NCBI GenBank assembly: GCA_024138025.1
Contig: JAMXBD010002460.1
Coordinates: 62,001-126,000, forward strand
Source: Combretum micranthum
Lineage: Eukaryota; Streptophyta; Magnoliopsida; Myrtales; Combretaceae
Direction: 5' to 3'
DNA: 64,000 nucleotides
Part shown: one piece after another, positions 1 through 10,086 of the stretch
Numbering within the stretch: the stretch's first letter is position 1
Layout: every line of letters starts with the position of its first letter
Program-made: the position numbers and the translations under genes
The notes under the pieces: generated by a model
The model's input: only the letters and a program-made list of their open reading frames with translations
Database searches by the model: none
What the model was told of the DNA's origin: nothing

Positions 1-2071
1 TTAAATAATTTTAGAATGTTTATTCTTTTTCCTGCATTTAATTATTTTGCTGGAATAGTAATATTATAATATAATAATATTAAAGCCGAAATTTATTTAT
101 TTAAACTTAAAAATAAAATTATTTTCTGATATAGGATGTTTAATTACTTAATCTATTATTATTAATCTAAAAAGAATTTTTAGAAATATAAATTACTTTA
201 TTAAGTGATTCCGCATAATAAGTTTTAATTTATAATCATTAATATCCTTAATATTATTAAAAGAATTTTTAGAATTTCGAATATATTATTTTTGAATTGG
301 TAATAAATATGAATATAAAACTAAAATTACTTTAGTAATAATATTAATTAAAATATATAAGACAATTAGTGTAATTCTTAATGTGATGGAATATAATCTA
401 TTTTCGAAAATTTATTATTATTATTGTTATCATTATTGTTATTAGTATTATTGATGATAATTATTAATGCTTATGAGAAGAGAAAAATGATTTTGAAAAT
501 AGTTATAATTAAGTTAATAAATTCTTTTATTAGTAAATATGTTTTCATAGTAAGATATATATATGAATAAATTATGATTTAGTAAATACTAAGTATATAC
601 TAGAATATTTATATATATAAATCGATAACAATGGAAATTTAAATAATCCAAATTTATGAGTATATGAACATCTATACTCTATAAGAAAAATTTATTAAGT
701 AATTTAAAAGAAAACTGAGAGTACAAGAATTTAAAACTTAGAGCTATTTCGGAAGAATTAGCTAAAAATAAAACAAAACCCCAACAACCCAGTAGGATAC
801 TTAAATATTCATAAAAACTAATTTGTATAATCTGAAATTTTAAATATTTATATTATTTATCTTAATAGGTGACTCGGGTTTTGGGGAGGATCTACCTGAA
901 GATTACTACGATTAAATAGGATGGGCAGGTGAGTGACTCAGTCTTATTACATTGGTTGTGCTTGTACTAGTAGTGAACCATAAATGAAAAGATAATAAAA
1001 ATTGATGATCTGTTTGAAATAGGAAAGTTGTGTATTGTATTCCATTGATTGCCATGTTACTCTAAAATAAGTGATAACACAATTGCGTGTATCTTGATAA
1101 TGTATGTAGTATTTGATTGAATGTCTGTATTGATTGATCACCCTCAAATTGACTAAAAACTACTGGTACCATAATGTAAATAAATCATGCATTACATACT
1201 ATACATAAAAAGCATTGAGTAAGTGGTAGCCTACTACGTGTTAATTTCTCGGATCTCTGGTAAGGCTTGAATTATCTAGGCCAGAGGGCTAGTAGTTAAT
1301 TGCAAGATTACTTTTGATTTGTTAATACCATAGGAACTACATGGTAAATGAAGGACGCCGCTTATGGTATTACGTGGGAATAACTAACACTTAGTGGAGT
1401 TTCTAAAGCTAAAATAGGAAATAAATAATGAAACATGATAAGTTTAAAGAGATAACTAAATTTGAGATTGTTATTTCCTGGAAGCTTAAGTCTTTCCTGG
1501 GTAGGTGGACCATAGATTGTGATCCTTCAACCCCGATGGGAGGGCGTAAATCTCCATCCTATTTGGATTCCAGGTTATCCAAGCTTGTAATGTTCATTTG
1601 TGTGATTGCTGCATTTCATATGATTGTTAAATAACTCGTATGTTATGTGTAATAAGTTCTGGTTATTCACTGAGCTTGTGTTTTAGCTCATACTCCCACA
1701 GTCCTTTCAGGTTCACTCTGCGACCATGGCTCATTACTAGCAAGAGCATGGTCCCGATAAGAGATTAGAAGCCAGAAGTTTACAGTTTAGTATAAGGTTA
1801 GCATATCTGTATCTGTAGTAGTCTTATGATGCATTTAATGTGCATTAGAATCATCAGTTAAGGTTGTAAGGAATTCTGAAGCATATGATCTGTAATATAG
1901 TAGTTTGTAATAGTTGTTTACTAATTTACATCTTATATATGCTTGTTTATTCCATCCAAGCAACTAAAAGATCCTGTTTTTGAAAATCATATCATACCTA
2001 GAAGGTAAACTAATAATGGTAATTGAATGGTTCTTGATTATCATTATTAGAATACCATCGGGGCGTGACAA
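1..2071 (+). mobile_element. 3' part of a Tekay-like Ty3/gypsy LTR, cut by the window edge
   Basis: The stretch ends in GGGGCGTGACA at 2061-2071, close to the GGGGTGTGACA that closes the complete Tekay LTR at 45073. The inner layout also agrees: a 'GGTGACTCGGG' block near 870 matches 'GGTGATCCCGAGC' near 43962, followed by a 'GAGTGA' tract. No coding sequence is visible. The LTR start and any attached element lie left of the window, so solo LTR and full element cannot be told apart. AT-rich tracts in the first 800 bases show nothing else. Confidence 0.6.
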
Positions 2072-2116
2072 TAAAGATCCAAGTGATACAAGTACTTCCC
2101 TCTTTTCAACTATATT

Positions 2117-2551
2117 TGATGCAGTATATAGCGTGGATAAAACAAGAATTGCAAGAAAGTTGCAATCTTTGAGAGAAAACTTCTCTATGAGTAAGGTTTT
2201 GAATAACAAAATATGAGTTAATAATTGAATGAATTGTTTACAAAACCCTAAGGCTATATTTATACTATTACAAAAAATCCAAAAAGGCAAAAATAATCAA
2301 TGCAAAGTAGACTAATAATAAATACATTATTGACTAATCCTAAAAAAAAATGCAAACTCCTAAAAAAGGCAAATAAAAGATACAATATTGACTATCATAA
2401 ATACAATATAATTTAATCTTAAGAAAAAGGTATAAATTAATAAGTAAATGAATATGCATAGTCAAAGGATGGCTCCAAAGCTTGTAAGCTGGCAGTGAAG
2501 ATCTTGAAGGCCAGCAGTTTTGGGCTGGCCTTAGAACTACTATCCTCACCA
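2117..2551 (-). repeat. 3' LTR of the minus-strand Ty3/gypsy element
   Basis: Direct repeat of 9585-10029 with the same ends (TGATGCAG / CACCA) and long identical tracts such as AATTGAATGAATTGTTTACA. A purine tract (minus-strand GTGGAGAAGAA, 2552-2562) abuts it and would be the polypurine tract. Confidence 0.85.
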
Positions 2552-2669
2552 TTCTTCTCCACTCGAAAAAAAAAAAAAACTCATCCTCGAGTTTATGGTT
2601 TAGTCATTATAGAGTTCTTCAACCTCGAGACGACGTAGATACGCTTAGAATCATAAGTATCCTCTAGGA

Positions 2670-3110
2670 TCAAATATGAATATCCTTTAGAGCCACTCTT
2701 GTACTTTCTCTTGAATCAACCTCTTCCCTCAATAGCTCCACTACCTTCTCTTTCAAAATCTCACTTTCCTTCAAGTTCATTCTATAAGGAGGTAAATTCG
2801 GAAGGCTATTCCCAAGAATAAGATCAATATGGTGTCGGATGTCTCTCATCAGTGGCAACTTATTTGGAATATCCTCAGGCATCAATTCTTTTAATTCTTG
2901 CAATAAAGGATGAATCAACTCTAGTTGCTCCTCCTCTTGCAAATCAGCATTATTCATCACAACCTGCTTCACAATCAAAGCATGTACTTGCCCAGTCTCC
3001 TTAATTTGTGCCTCAAAATCCTCTTTATTTATGACCTCATTCTCAGGGCGTTTTCCTATAGATCTATCCTTTGGAGACCGCTTGTTATCACTGTAACCAC
3101 AAGTTTGCTA
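2670..3110 (-). pseudogene. Ty3/gypsy pol fragment: start of the reverse transcriptase domain
   Basis: The minus-strand reading has the linker ahead of RT, with MPEDIPNKLP, MRDIRHHIDLILG and LPNLPPYRMNLKE, a pattern known from CRM/Reina-type chromoviruses. It should lead into the RT palm, but homology stops after about 100 residues and about 120 bases later the purine tract and 3' LTR begin. RT catalytic core, RNase H and integrase are missing, so the element could not move by itself. The reading stays open upstream to about 3110, then meets the nested solo LTR. Confidence 0.75.
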
Positions 3111-3964
3111 TTCTATAACACTGTCACACCCCAAATGGTATCATATACGCGATAATTCGCCAGACTCGATATTTAAACTCAAGTATGACAACCTTAATCA
3201 TTCCGTGAGTTAAGACACCCGGTGTAAGGCTTATGTTCACCATATAGGGGACCTTACTTTGAATCGAAATAGCTTAAGAAGACATACATACCGATAATAA
3301 TATAAATCATAATAGTTATAACCAAGATCAATCTATTACAAAGATCTAAGGGGCATACCCCCATCAAAATATTAAGAATCCTTAGGTCTGCAAAAGTTTC
3401 TTACAATAACATATAAATAATATTAAAATGATTTAACTAGAAGTCTATGCCTAATATCAAGGTCTGGACTTCTTCAAAAAGCTCCTTAAATTCCAAAAGC
3501 TGTACCTGAGGAAAGTGGCCTCTCAAGGATAGCCATAAATACTCATACTGCAATAGGAAACTATATGGGTATAAGCTTACAAGCTTAGTGAGTTCCATAT
3601 CCACATTAAATACTTCATCAAACAATAGGGCAAGCAAGTTATATTAGACAAGCATATGAAATGTACAAGCACATGAGCATACAATACATAAGACTTTTCA
3701 AGAGTCCTATGTTGAACGGATTTACGGCCTTCATTCGGGGTTAGATGTTTCAAGCCCATACGACCATAGTTTTGAATTTTTATAATTTATATATTGTGGT
3801 TGATTCAGGTGCCCACCCACTCATTTATTGTATAGTTGATTCAAGTGCCTACTCCACTTTCATTTTAATTCAGGCCATTCCATGCCAACATTCGAGTTTT
3901 CAAGGCCACTCGTTGCCTAGCTATTATGGCTTCTTCTCACAAAGGTATAATGACAAATAAAATG

Positions 3965-5404
3965 TGATGGGTGTCGAATCCAACAAATTATTAACCTACT
4001 CAAAAAGTTTGTAATCAGTGGTAAGCAAGGATCGTCTCCATAGGGACTGGAAATAATTTATTTCTATTCAAGAGAAAAGAGAAGAACAAGAGGGGTTTGT
4101 AAATCAAACGGTCAATTTTATCTAAAGACTAGAAATACGATTTTAGTTTTCAAACAATATCAAAAGATTTCCAACGAAGGTATCATATAGTTCAACTTAT
4201 CAGATTGATCATTGATGCAATGATATTCATTTTCTTTTCTGAATAAATTGGTTATGGCTATCAACAAGCTCTAACAACCTGTCTCTTCTTACGTGTTGAT
4301 AATCACGATAAGATTTATGATTATTTCCCTTACCAATTAGACAACCTTAGATATGATCGTAGGATTTAATCTATCAATAGCATGAATCAAGAGAGAGACC
4401 ACCAATTCAGATTAACAAATCAAAAGCTTGAACCATTTAAATAAGATCATATACCACCATAACACAAATCAATCACCTATTTTGTAACCAATTATGTTAT
4501 TGTATCACTTAGATTAGAACAATCGAACAATTACGGATTCAACATTCTAATTGACAGATTATCGCTTGTTAATTAAACGAATGAGCTCAAATTCTAATCA
4601 ATCAACAAAACAACAAATGCATGAATAATAGATGATATATGAATATTTAGAAAAGAAGAATAAATAAGATAAACTAATTAGATCTCATAATCTTGACAAG
4701 TTGAATCTGTAGTGGATCTCTTGGCTAGAATAAAGTTTTTAGCCACACATAGTAACAAGAACAATACACTAAAGTTTTTTTTTTCCCTGAAGTTTTTCTG
4801 AATGAATTTCCTCTTCTACAACAAACCAATTTATAGAAGGCAAACAACAGATAAAGAATACAACTTTTGGAATTCTCCTCTTTAATTCTGCAAACTGAAA
4901 CGTTTTGAAGATGAAAAGAAGCAATTTTTTGGACTTCCATTCTTAAATTTTGCAACTGAGATGTTTGGAATTGGAAAGAGGCAACTTTAGGACTTTGGCT
5001 AACTCTTTAGAAAGCATGGCTGACGGCTTACTTACAAACATGTGGCAGCCTTCATGATGACCGGCCTCAGGCCGGCGGCTTACATGGGATGGCCGGCAGC
5101 TTACTTCTACACATGGCCGGCCTAAGCTACCTTCCTTTGAATTTTTCCGCCTTCCTTGCTTGTTGGCTAGTGTCTTCTTGTTCTAAGTTGCCAGCTTTGA
5201 TGATAGAACAGCAAGCCTAGGTGTTTTCAATTCCAAATTTGCACAGAACATCTTCAAATTACTTGTATCTTATCCTAAAGTTCGCTCAAGTCCTGAAATG
5301 TAACATTAAACACACAAAAGTACCAATTCTAATAGATTTCTATAAAATCAATAACTAATTTAGCATGTTTTGTTCAGTAAAAATTAAGTATAATTTCTTT
5401 AACA
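3965..5404 (-). mobile_element. Athila-like solo LTR nested in the solo LTR
   Basis: Bounded by TGATGG at 3965 and TAACA at 5404, with identical five-base flanks AAATG at 3960-3964 and 5405-5409. Near its left end is GGATCGTCTCCATAGGGAC, a block that recurs in related form at about 32860 and 45770 and, inverted, at about 20980. No coding sequence is seen. A GC-rich GGCCGGC cluster lies at 5055-5130. Orientation is inferred from this block, which lies near the 3' end of such LTRs. Confidence 0.7.
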
Positions 5405-7589
5405 AAATGTGACTCACTTATGTTATGCATGAGCAATTTAGTTATATAATCAAGGCATATTACCTAATTAGATTATAAGTGATCATAGATATTTCAAACA
5501 CTCCAATTCTATACTAAATCATACAAATATTTATAAAAATTCCCATTTCGATTCTTATCATCAATTCGACCGAGCAGAAATCATATACACATTTCAATTT
5601 TATCTTGTCCTAGTTCTAATGCCACCATCATTACAAGCACAATCATAAGTATATAATTTTAGGATAGTGAACTTACTTTGCCATGGCACGAAAATCCACT
5701 TAATCGTAATAATCCTCGAGAAGGTCTAGCCAATCTCCCAAGTCTCCTAATCAAAAGAAATAACTCCAATGAGTATTTCTATGAAGTTAGAATGAACTTA
5801 TAAATTCTATTCTATCAAGTTCATCAAGGTTCGTCTAAGAGGAAATTCCAACTTAAAATAGCCATAACTTGATCATTTTAACTCGGAATTTCACATATTA
5901 TATACCAATTTCTGCCTATTCAATGAGAGCTATCTATTTCTAAAGTTATTTCCATCAAACAAGGTTGTTTGGTCCATGGACCATAGGGTACAGAATGCTA
6001 TATGAGATTCCTAACCCAAAACCAAGTCATAATTTCAATCCAAGCATCATTCCAAAGCTTTGATAGATACTTAGCTTTCATTGTATCTTGAAAAAATCTT
6101 TCATATACATAAATCACTCAATATCATGCATGATTCATGGGTGTTGATTAATCTATTTCCTTATGTACGTAGACAATGTTTCATGGGATGTGTAAGACAC
6201 TATTTTTTTTTATCTTTGTTTCTATCAAGTGTATTATATGTACATGTAATACCTACAAGCTATTATCATGAATGTCATGAGATGAGTTATCTATATGTAT
6301 ATTCTCAATGATATTTGATATCTAGGATTCTTTTAGAAAACTTTTGCTTTGCTAAACTTTTGGAATTACTGGACTTAAAAAAACTAGTTTTATTCCTTGC
6401 AAAATCACACTTGCTTTTATCAAAACTCTAATGATCTATATGCCTAACATATTCATTATTTTAATTAAATTCTTCATTTTGGAGTTGGAAAATAGATGTT
6501 TAGGTAGGGGGTTTACCTAGTTATGAATTTTACAAAATTTTAAGGAATGAAAAAATTATTAATCTATACTTTGAAACATTTCCTTGTTTTAGGATTATAC
6601 TTTGATAAATTTCATTTATCCTTGTCAAAATTAGGTCGTTATTACATGTAGTCCCTAGAACTTTTATTTTTCCATTAAAATCCTCATTTTAGCATTTGGA
6701 AATAGGTGTTTAAATAGAGGTTATTTCTAAATCCGAATTTTAAAATTTATATTTGAGATTGTTTCTTGTGTAAATCTCATTTAATCTTTCTAAAATAAAT
6801 TCATAATCAAACCTATCTCTTAAGGCTTTCATTTCTTTAATAGAACTCTTTTTTGGGGTTGAAAAATAGGTGTTTACATATCAAGCTTTCCTTATCACGA
6901 ATTTTAAGTTTGTTGTTAGGGTTGAAACATAATGCTAGCATAACTTCTGTAAACTTTTCTTGTTTTGAAAATATCTCTTGGTAGATTTAGGCTTTACTCA
7001 TCAAAACCACTTATTTATGATATCTATTCCCTAAGCCTTTCATTTTTAATGTAAAATACTCATTTTGAAGTTGAAAAATAGCTTTTCTATATAGGGTTCT
7101 TTTTAGATCCGAATTTCCAAAAACCATTTTTGTTAAAACTAAAATAGATCTTAGGCTTTCTAACATTTTTCCACTATTATCATGCCACTACAAGCCCTTT
7201 ATGTGCATAAAACAAAAATCTAAGGTATTTATGTACTCAAAACAACTAGACCTATTATATCATGCTAGTCATAAATGCAATGCACTATGAACATTATGTA
7301 GATAAGTTTAAATAATGAATACATGTACAAAATATCTATAACAACAACATAAATCAATAATAAAGCAAAATAATAGCAAAATAACTTAGATAACAAGATC
7401 CACAACATTGTGATGGCAAAGATATCATGTTTTAAGTGTTTCCACATCCCTAGCATAAAGCTCATGGGGATTTTTAGTGAACCACACATGTATGATCTTG
7501 CTATGACATATTTTATGGTGGTAAATTGTAGATCTATTACCTATTAATGGTTTGGAAGAAGAAAACTTGAAGAAGAAAAATATGTGTGT

Positions 7590-7830
7590 GCATATGTGTG
7601 TGTGTATGGGGGAAGAGGCTCACGACAATGGGAGGAAGAGAGGGAGAGAAAAAAAATTTGCAAGGGTTTGTTTTAGAGAAAAGAGAGAAAATGAAAACTA
7701 AAAGACAAAAGGAGTATTTTATAGAAAATGGATTAAGGTTTGTTTTGAGTAATTAAAAGAAAAAAAATTAAACAAAATGAGGGAGAGGGAGAGGATAAAG
7801 GGCGTTGGTTCTAACAAGGAAGAGAGATAG
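7590..7830 (-). promoter_or_regulatory. Probable core promoter of the Tekay-like solo LTR
   Basis: On the minus strand a TATA-like CTATAAAATA (plus 7716-7725) is followed by a purine/pyrimidine-rich leader and the word CGTGAGCCTCTTCCCCC (plus near 7610-7626). This matches the region after the TATA box of the intact Tekay LTR (42292-42435), where the same place has a 39-base C run. Assigned by position only. Confidence 0.35.
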
Positions 7831-8433
7831 AGAGATGTGTGTTGATTTGTTTAATAAAATTCAAAATTCAAAAGTAACTTAAGTAATAAAAGTATTGGAA
7901 AAGTAAATGTAAGAGAAATGATGTAATATTGTAAGAATAGGTTGTAAGGATATAAAAATAAGGTATGGGTGGTTGTACTTGTGAATAGTGTGATTAGAAA
8001 TCAAAAAGTAAATTAGACAATTAAATTATCGGTAGAAGTAAAAATATGATAAAAGGCTATAACTATAACTTTTATAAACCAAAAAATTATATAACTGATA
8101 TATTTGAAAATTTTATGAAATTATGAGTCTAACGGTACTAATAACATATTCTTAGTATCTTAAGCCTCGGGATATGCTTTTCAAAGTCTGTATCCGATCG
8201 GGTTAGAAATAGGTCGAAAATTCACTAATATGATATTTTTAAGCATCCTAATATTATTATGAATAAATCTACACTTTTCCCTCATATTTCGACTTCTTGG
8301 TTTAGGAACACGGGGTTACCGGATCTAAACTGTTTGGGTTTCTTGGGGATTTATGGACCTAGAGTTTCCGATTGACTTTTCAACTTAGGGTTTAAGCCTG
8401 GAATTACCCTAAAAGTTATGGGTTTAAAAACAC

Positions 8434-9567
8434 CTTTGGTCCTGTCTTTTAAACCAGTATCATCCTTATAGCCCTCATAATTCTTCCTTTCATGTTCTTT
8501 TTGCATCAATTCAGCTTTCAAGGCTGGATTTTTTGCCTCACTTAAAGTGCGAATAACTTTTACCCCAATTCTATCCCATAAGGCTGGTTTCAACCCTTCT
8601 GAATAGCAAGCCACTTGCTAACCTTCAAACTCTATAAGATTATTCCGTTCTGCCAACCTCATGGACTTGGCAGTAAATTCATGAACAGATCTACTTCCTT
8701 GCTGGCATCGCTCATATTGCTGGAATAAAATCTGCTTAATCCGGTGGTAAGAATTCCATCTTCATCAGGTACTTCATCCGGTACCAAGTACGAATTGGAC
8801 CCTTTCCTTCCCGCTCTCTCCTATATTGGATTTGTTCCTACCATGCTGACGCCATCCCCTTCAAGCAACAAGCTACTAACCTAACTGATCTTTCAGGAGG
8901 AGTCTTAGCTTAATCAAAGAATCTATCAATATCTACCACCCAATTAAGAACTCTTTAATTCTTAGGTTCCTATAAAATATGGGATATGAACCTTCAACCG
9001 AAAATCTCTAGAATCACTATTATCATAACCATCACTTCTATAACCGCCATACCACTGATAGCAAAAATTTTCAGCATCTACATCCTCAACATCATGCCTT
9101 CTCTAACCATCATACTACTGGTAATGAAAATTTTCGACATCTCTGTCGTCATAATCATACCTTCTCTGACCTCCATAATGTTGATAACGAAAATTTCTGC
9201 CATCTCTATCCTTATAATCATGCCTTCCCTGACCACCATATTTCAGATTACGAGCAAACCGAGATGGTTCCACAATGCTCTCTTCCGAATCCTCTTTGTA
9301 GATTGATTGTCTACAAGCAGGGATAGATCTGTCAATAGGGTCACCACGAGCTACCTTGACTTATGGCCTTCTATTGTCATTTCGTCTCCTGTGTGCATTA
9401 TTACCACAAGCATCCATTCCATAATCTCCTCAAAACATTCCTTGAAATGTTGGGACTTGCGATTCATCTAGACATTGCTCCAATAGTTGCAATGCCTCGT
9501 CCCTCTGAGGGGCTTCACCCTTCTTAACACTGTCACGGAGAGCACCGCTATTGCTGTTAGTAGCCAT
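8434..9567 (-). pseudogene. Ty3/gypsy gag, degraded
   Basis: A plausible start ATG lies at 9567, 18 bases inside the LTR, opening MATNSNSGALRDSV on the minus strand. The first segment ends at a stop near 9430. Further in, a tandem 21-residue repeat is followed by a retrotransposon gag core: LVACCLKGMASAW, TWYRMKYLMKMEFLPP, QILFQQYERCQQGSRSV and LAERNNLIEFEG can be read between 8900 and 8620, then CYSEGLKPALWDRIG and ALKAELMQKE. Several in-frame stops (for example TAG near 8621) and frame changes make it non-functional. No CCHC zinc knuckle is left before the solo LTR insertion at 8434. Confidence 0.75.
8990..9245 (-). repeat. Tandem 63-bp repeat inside gag, about four units
   Basis: The word (G)AAAATTT/AAAATCT recurs at about 9001, 9065, 9127 and 9190, giving a 62-63 bp period. 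Each unit carries CATAATCAT(G/A)CC and CCATA on the plus strand. On the minus strand this gives 21-residue units of the form NF.YQ.Y.G...HDYDDRD. The oldest-looking unit (9001) is the most diverged. Confidence 0.75.
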
Positions 9568-9570
9568 CCG

Positions 9571-9582
9571 GCTCTAATACCA
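9571..9582 (-). other. Primer binding site of the Ty3/gypsy element
   Basis: Minus strand TGGTATTAGAGC, two bases from the inner end of the 5' LTR (9585). It differs by one base from the TGGTATCAGAGC of many plant elements, which pairs with the 3' end of a methionine tRNA. Confidence 0.75.
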
Positions 9583-9584
9583 CC

Positions 9585-10029
9585 TGATGCAGCGTATAGC
9601 ATTGATAAAACAAGAATTGCGAGAAAGTTGCAATCTTTGAGAGGAAACTTCTCTATCAGTAGGGTTTCGAATAACAAAATATGAGTTAATAATTGAATGA
9701 ATTGTTTACAAAACCCTAAGGCTATATTTATATTATTACATAAAATCGAAAAAAGCAAAAATAATAAATGCAAAGTAGACTAATAATAAATACATTATTA
9801 ACTAATCCTAAAATAATAAGTGCAAACTCCCAAAAAAAGGCAAATAAAAGATACAATATTGACTATCATAAATACAATATATATTTAGTCTTAAGAAAAA
9901 GGAATAAATCAATTAGTAAATTAAATATGCATGGTCAAAGGTTGGCTCCAAATTAAAGCTTGTAAGCTGGCCGTGAATTTCATGAAGGCCGGTAGTTTGG
10001 GGTTGGCCTTGGAACTACTATCCGCACCA
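9585..10029 (-). repeat. 5' LTR of the minus-strand Ty3/gypsy element
   Basis: Direct repeat of 2117-2551. Its outer end CACCA at 10029 is followed by AGATT, the partner of the left-hand flank ATATT. The right half holds AAGCTTGTAAGCTGGCC and a GGCCGG-type tract as in the left copy. Differences are scattered substitutions and short indels, consistent with an old insertion. Confidence 0.85.
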
Positions 10030-10086
10030 AGATTTCCTTAAAGTATGGTTGCTTTCTCCTTAAAATCTTACAGCAACTTCAATACA

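Larger units (their letters stand above)
3122..8428 (-). mobile_element. Tekay-like solo LTR nested in the Ty3/gypsy element
   Basis: On the minus strand it ends GGGGTGTGACA (plus TGTCACACCCC at 3122-3132), as does the Tekay LTR at 45063-45073. Its start (plus GGGTTTAAA ending at 8428) differs by one base from the complement of TGTAAACCC. Five-base duplications AACAC sit at 3117-3121 and 8429-8433. Inner words also agree: ATTCACAAGTACAACC and ACCCATACC occur in both LTRs (minus strand near 7990; plus strand near 42020). It is 5.3 kb rather than 3.4 kb, partly because a second solo LTR lies inside. No coding part remains, so recombination between two LTRs is the likely origin. Confidence 0.8.
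2117..10029 (-). mobile_element. Ty3/gypsy LTR retrotransposon, internally deleted, with two later nested solo LTRs
   Basis: Two direct copies of a 435-445 bp LTR bound the element (2117-2551 and 9585-10029). Both run TGATGCAG...CACCA on the plus strand. The flanks are ATATT (2112-2116) and AGATT (10030-10034), a five-base target duplication with one mismatch. A tRNA-Met-type PBS lies inside the right LTR and a purine tract inside the left one, so the element reads on the minus strand. Only gag and the start of the RT region remain; most of pol is gone. The pol fragment resembles chromoviruses of the CRM/Reina group. A 5.3 kb solo LTR splits the internal part. Confidence 0.85.

Noticed and set aside
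8986..9306. Plus-strand open reading of about 106 codons with repeated Ile-rich peptides
   Set aside because: It is the complement of the 63-bp tandem repeat in the minus-strand gag; the repeat, not selection, keeps it open.
9571..9582. Matches to tRNA 3' ends (also at 28509, 36400, 53971 and 63515)
   Set aside because: They are retrotransposon primer binding sites, not tRNA genes; no cloverleaf is present around them.
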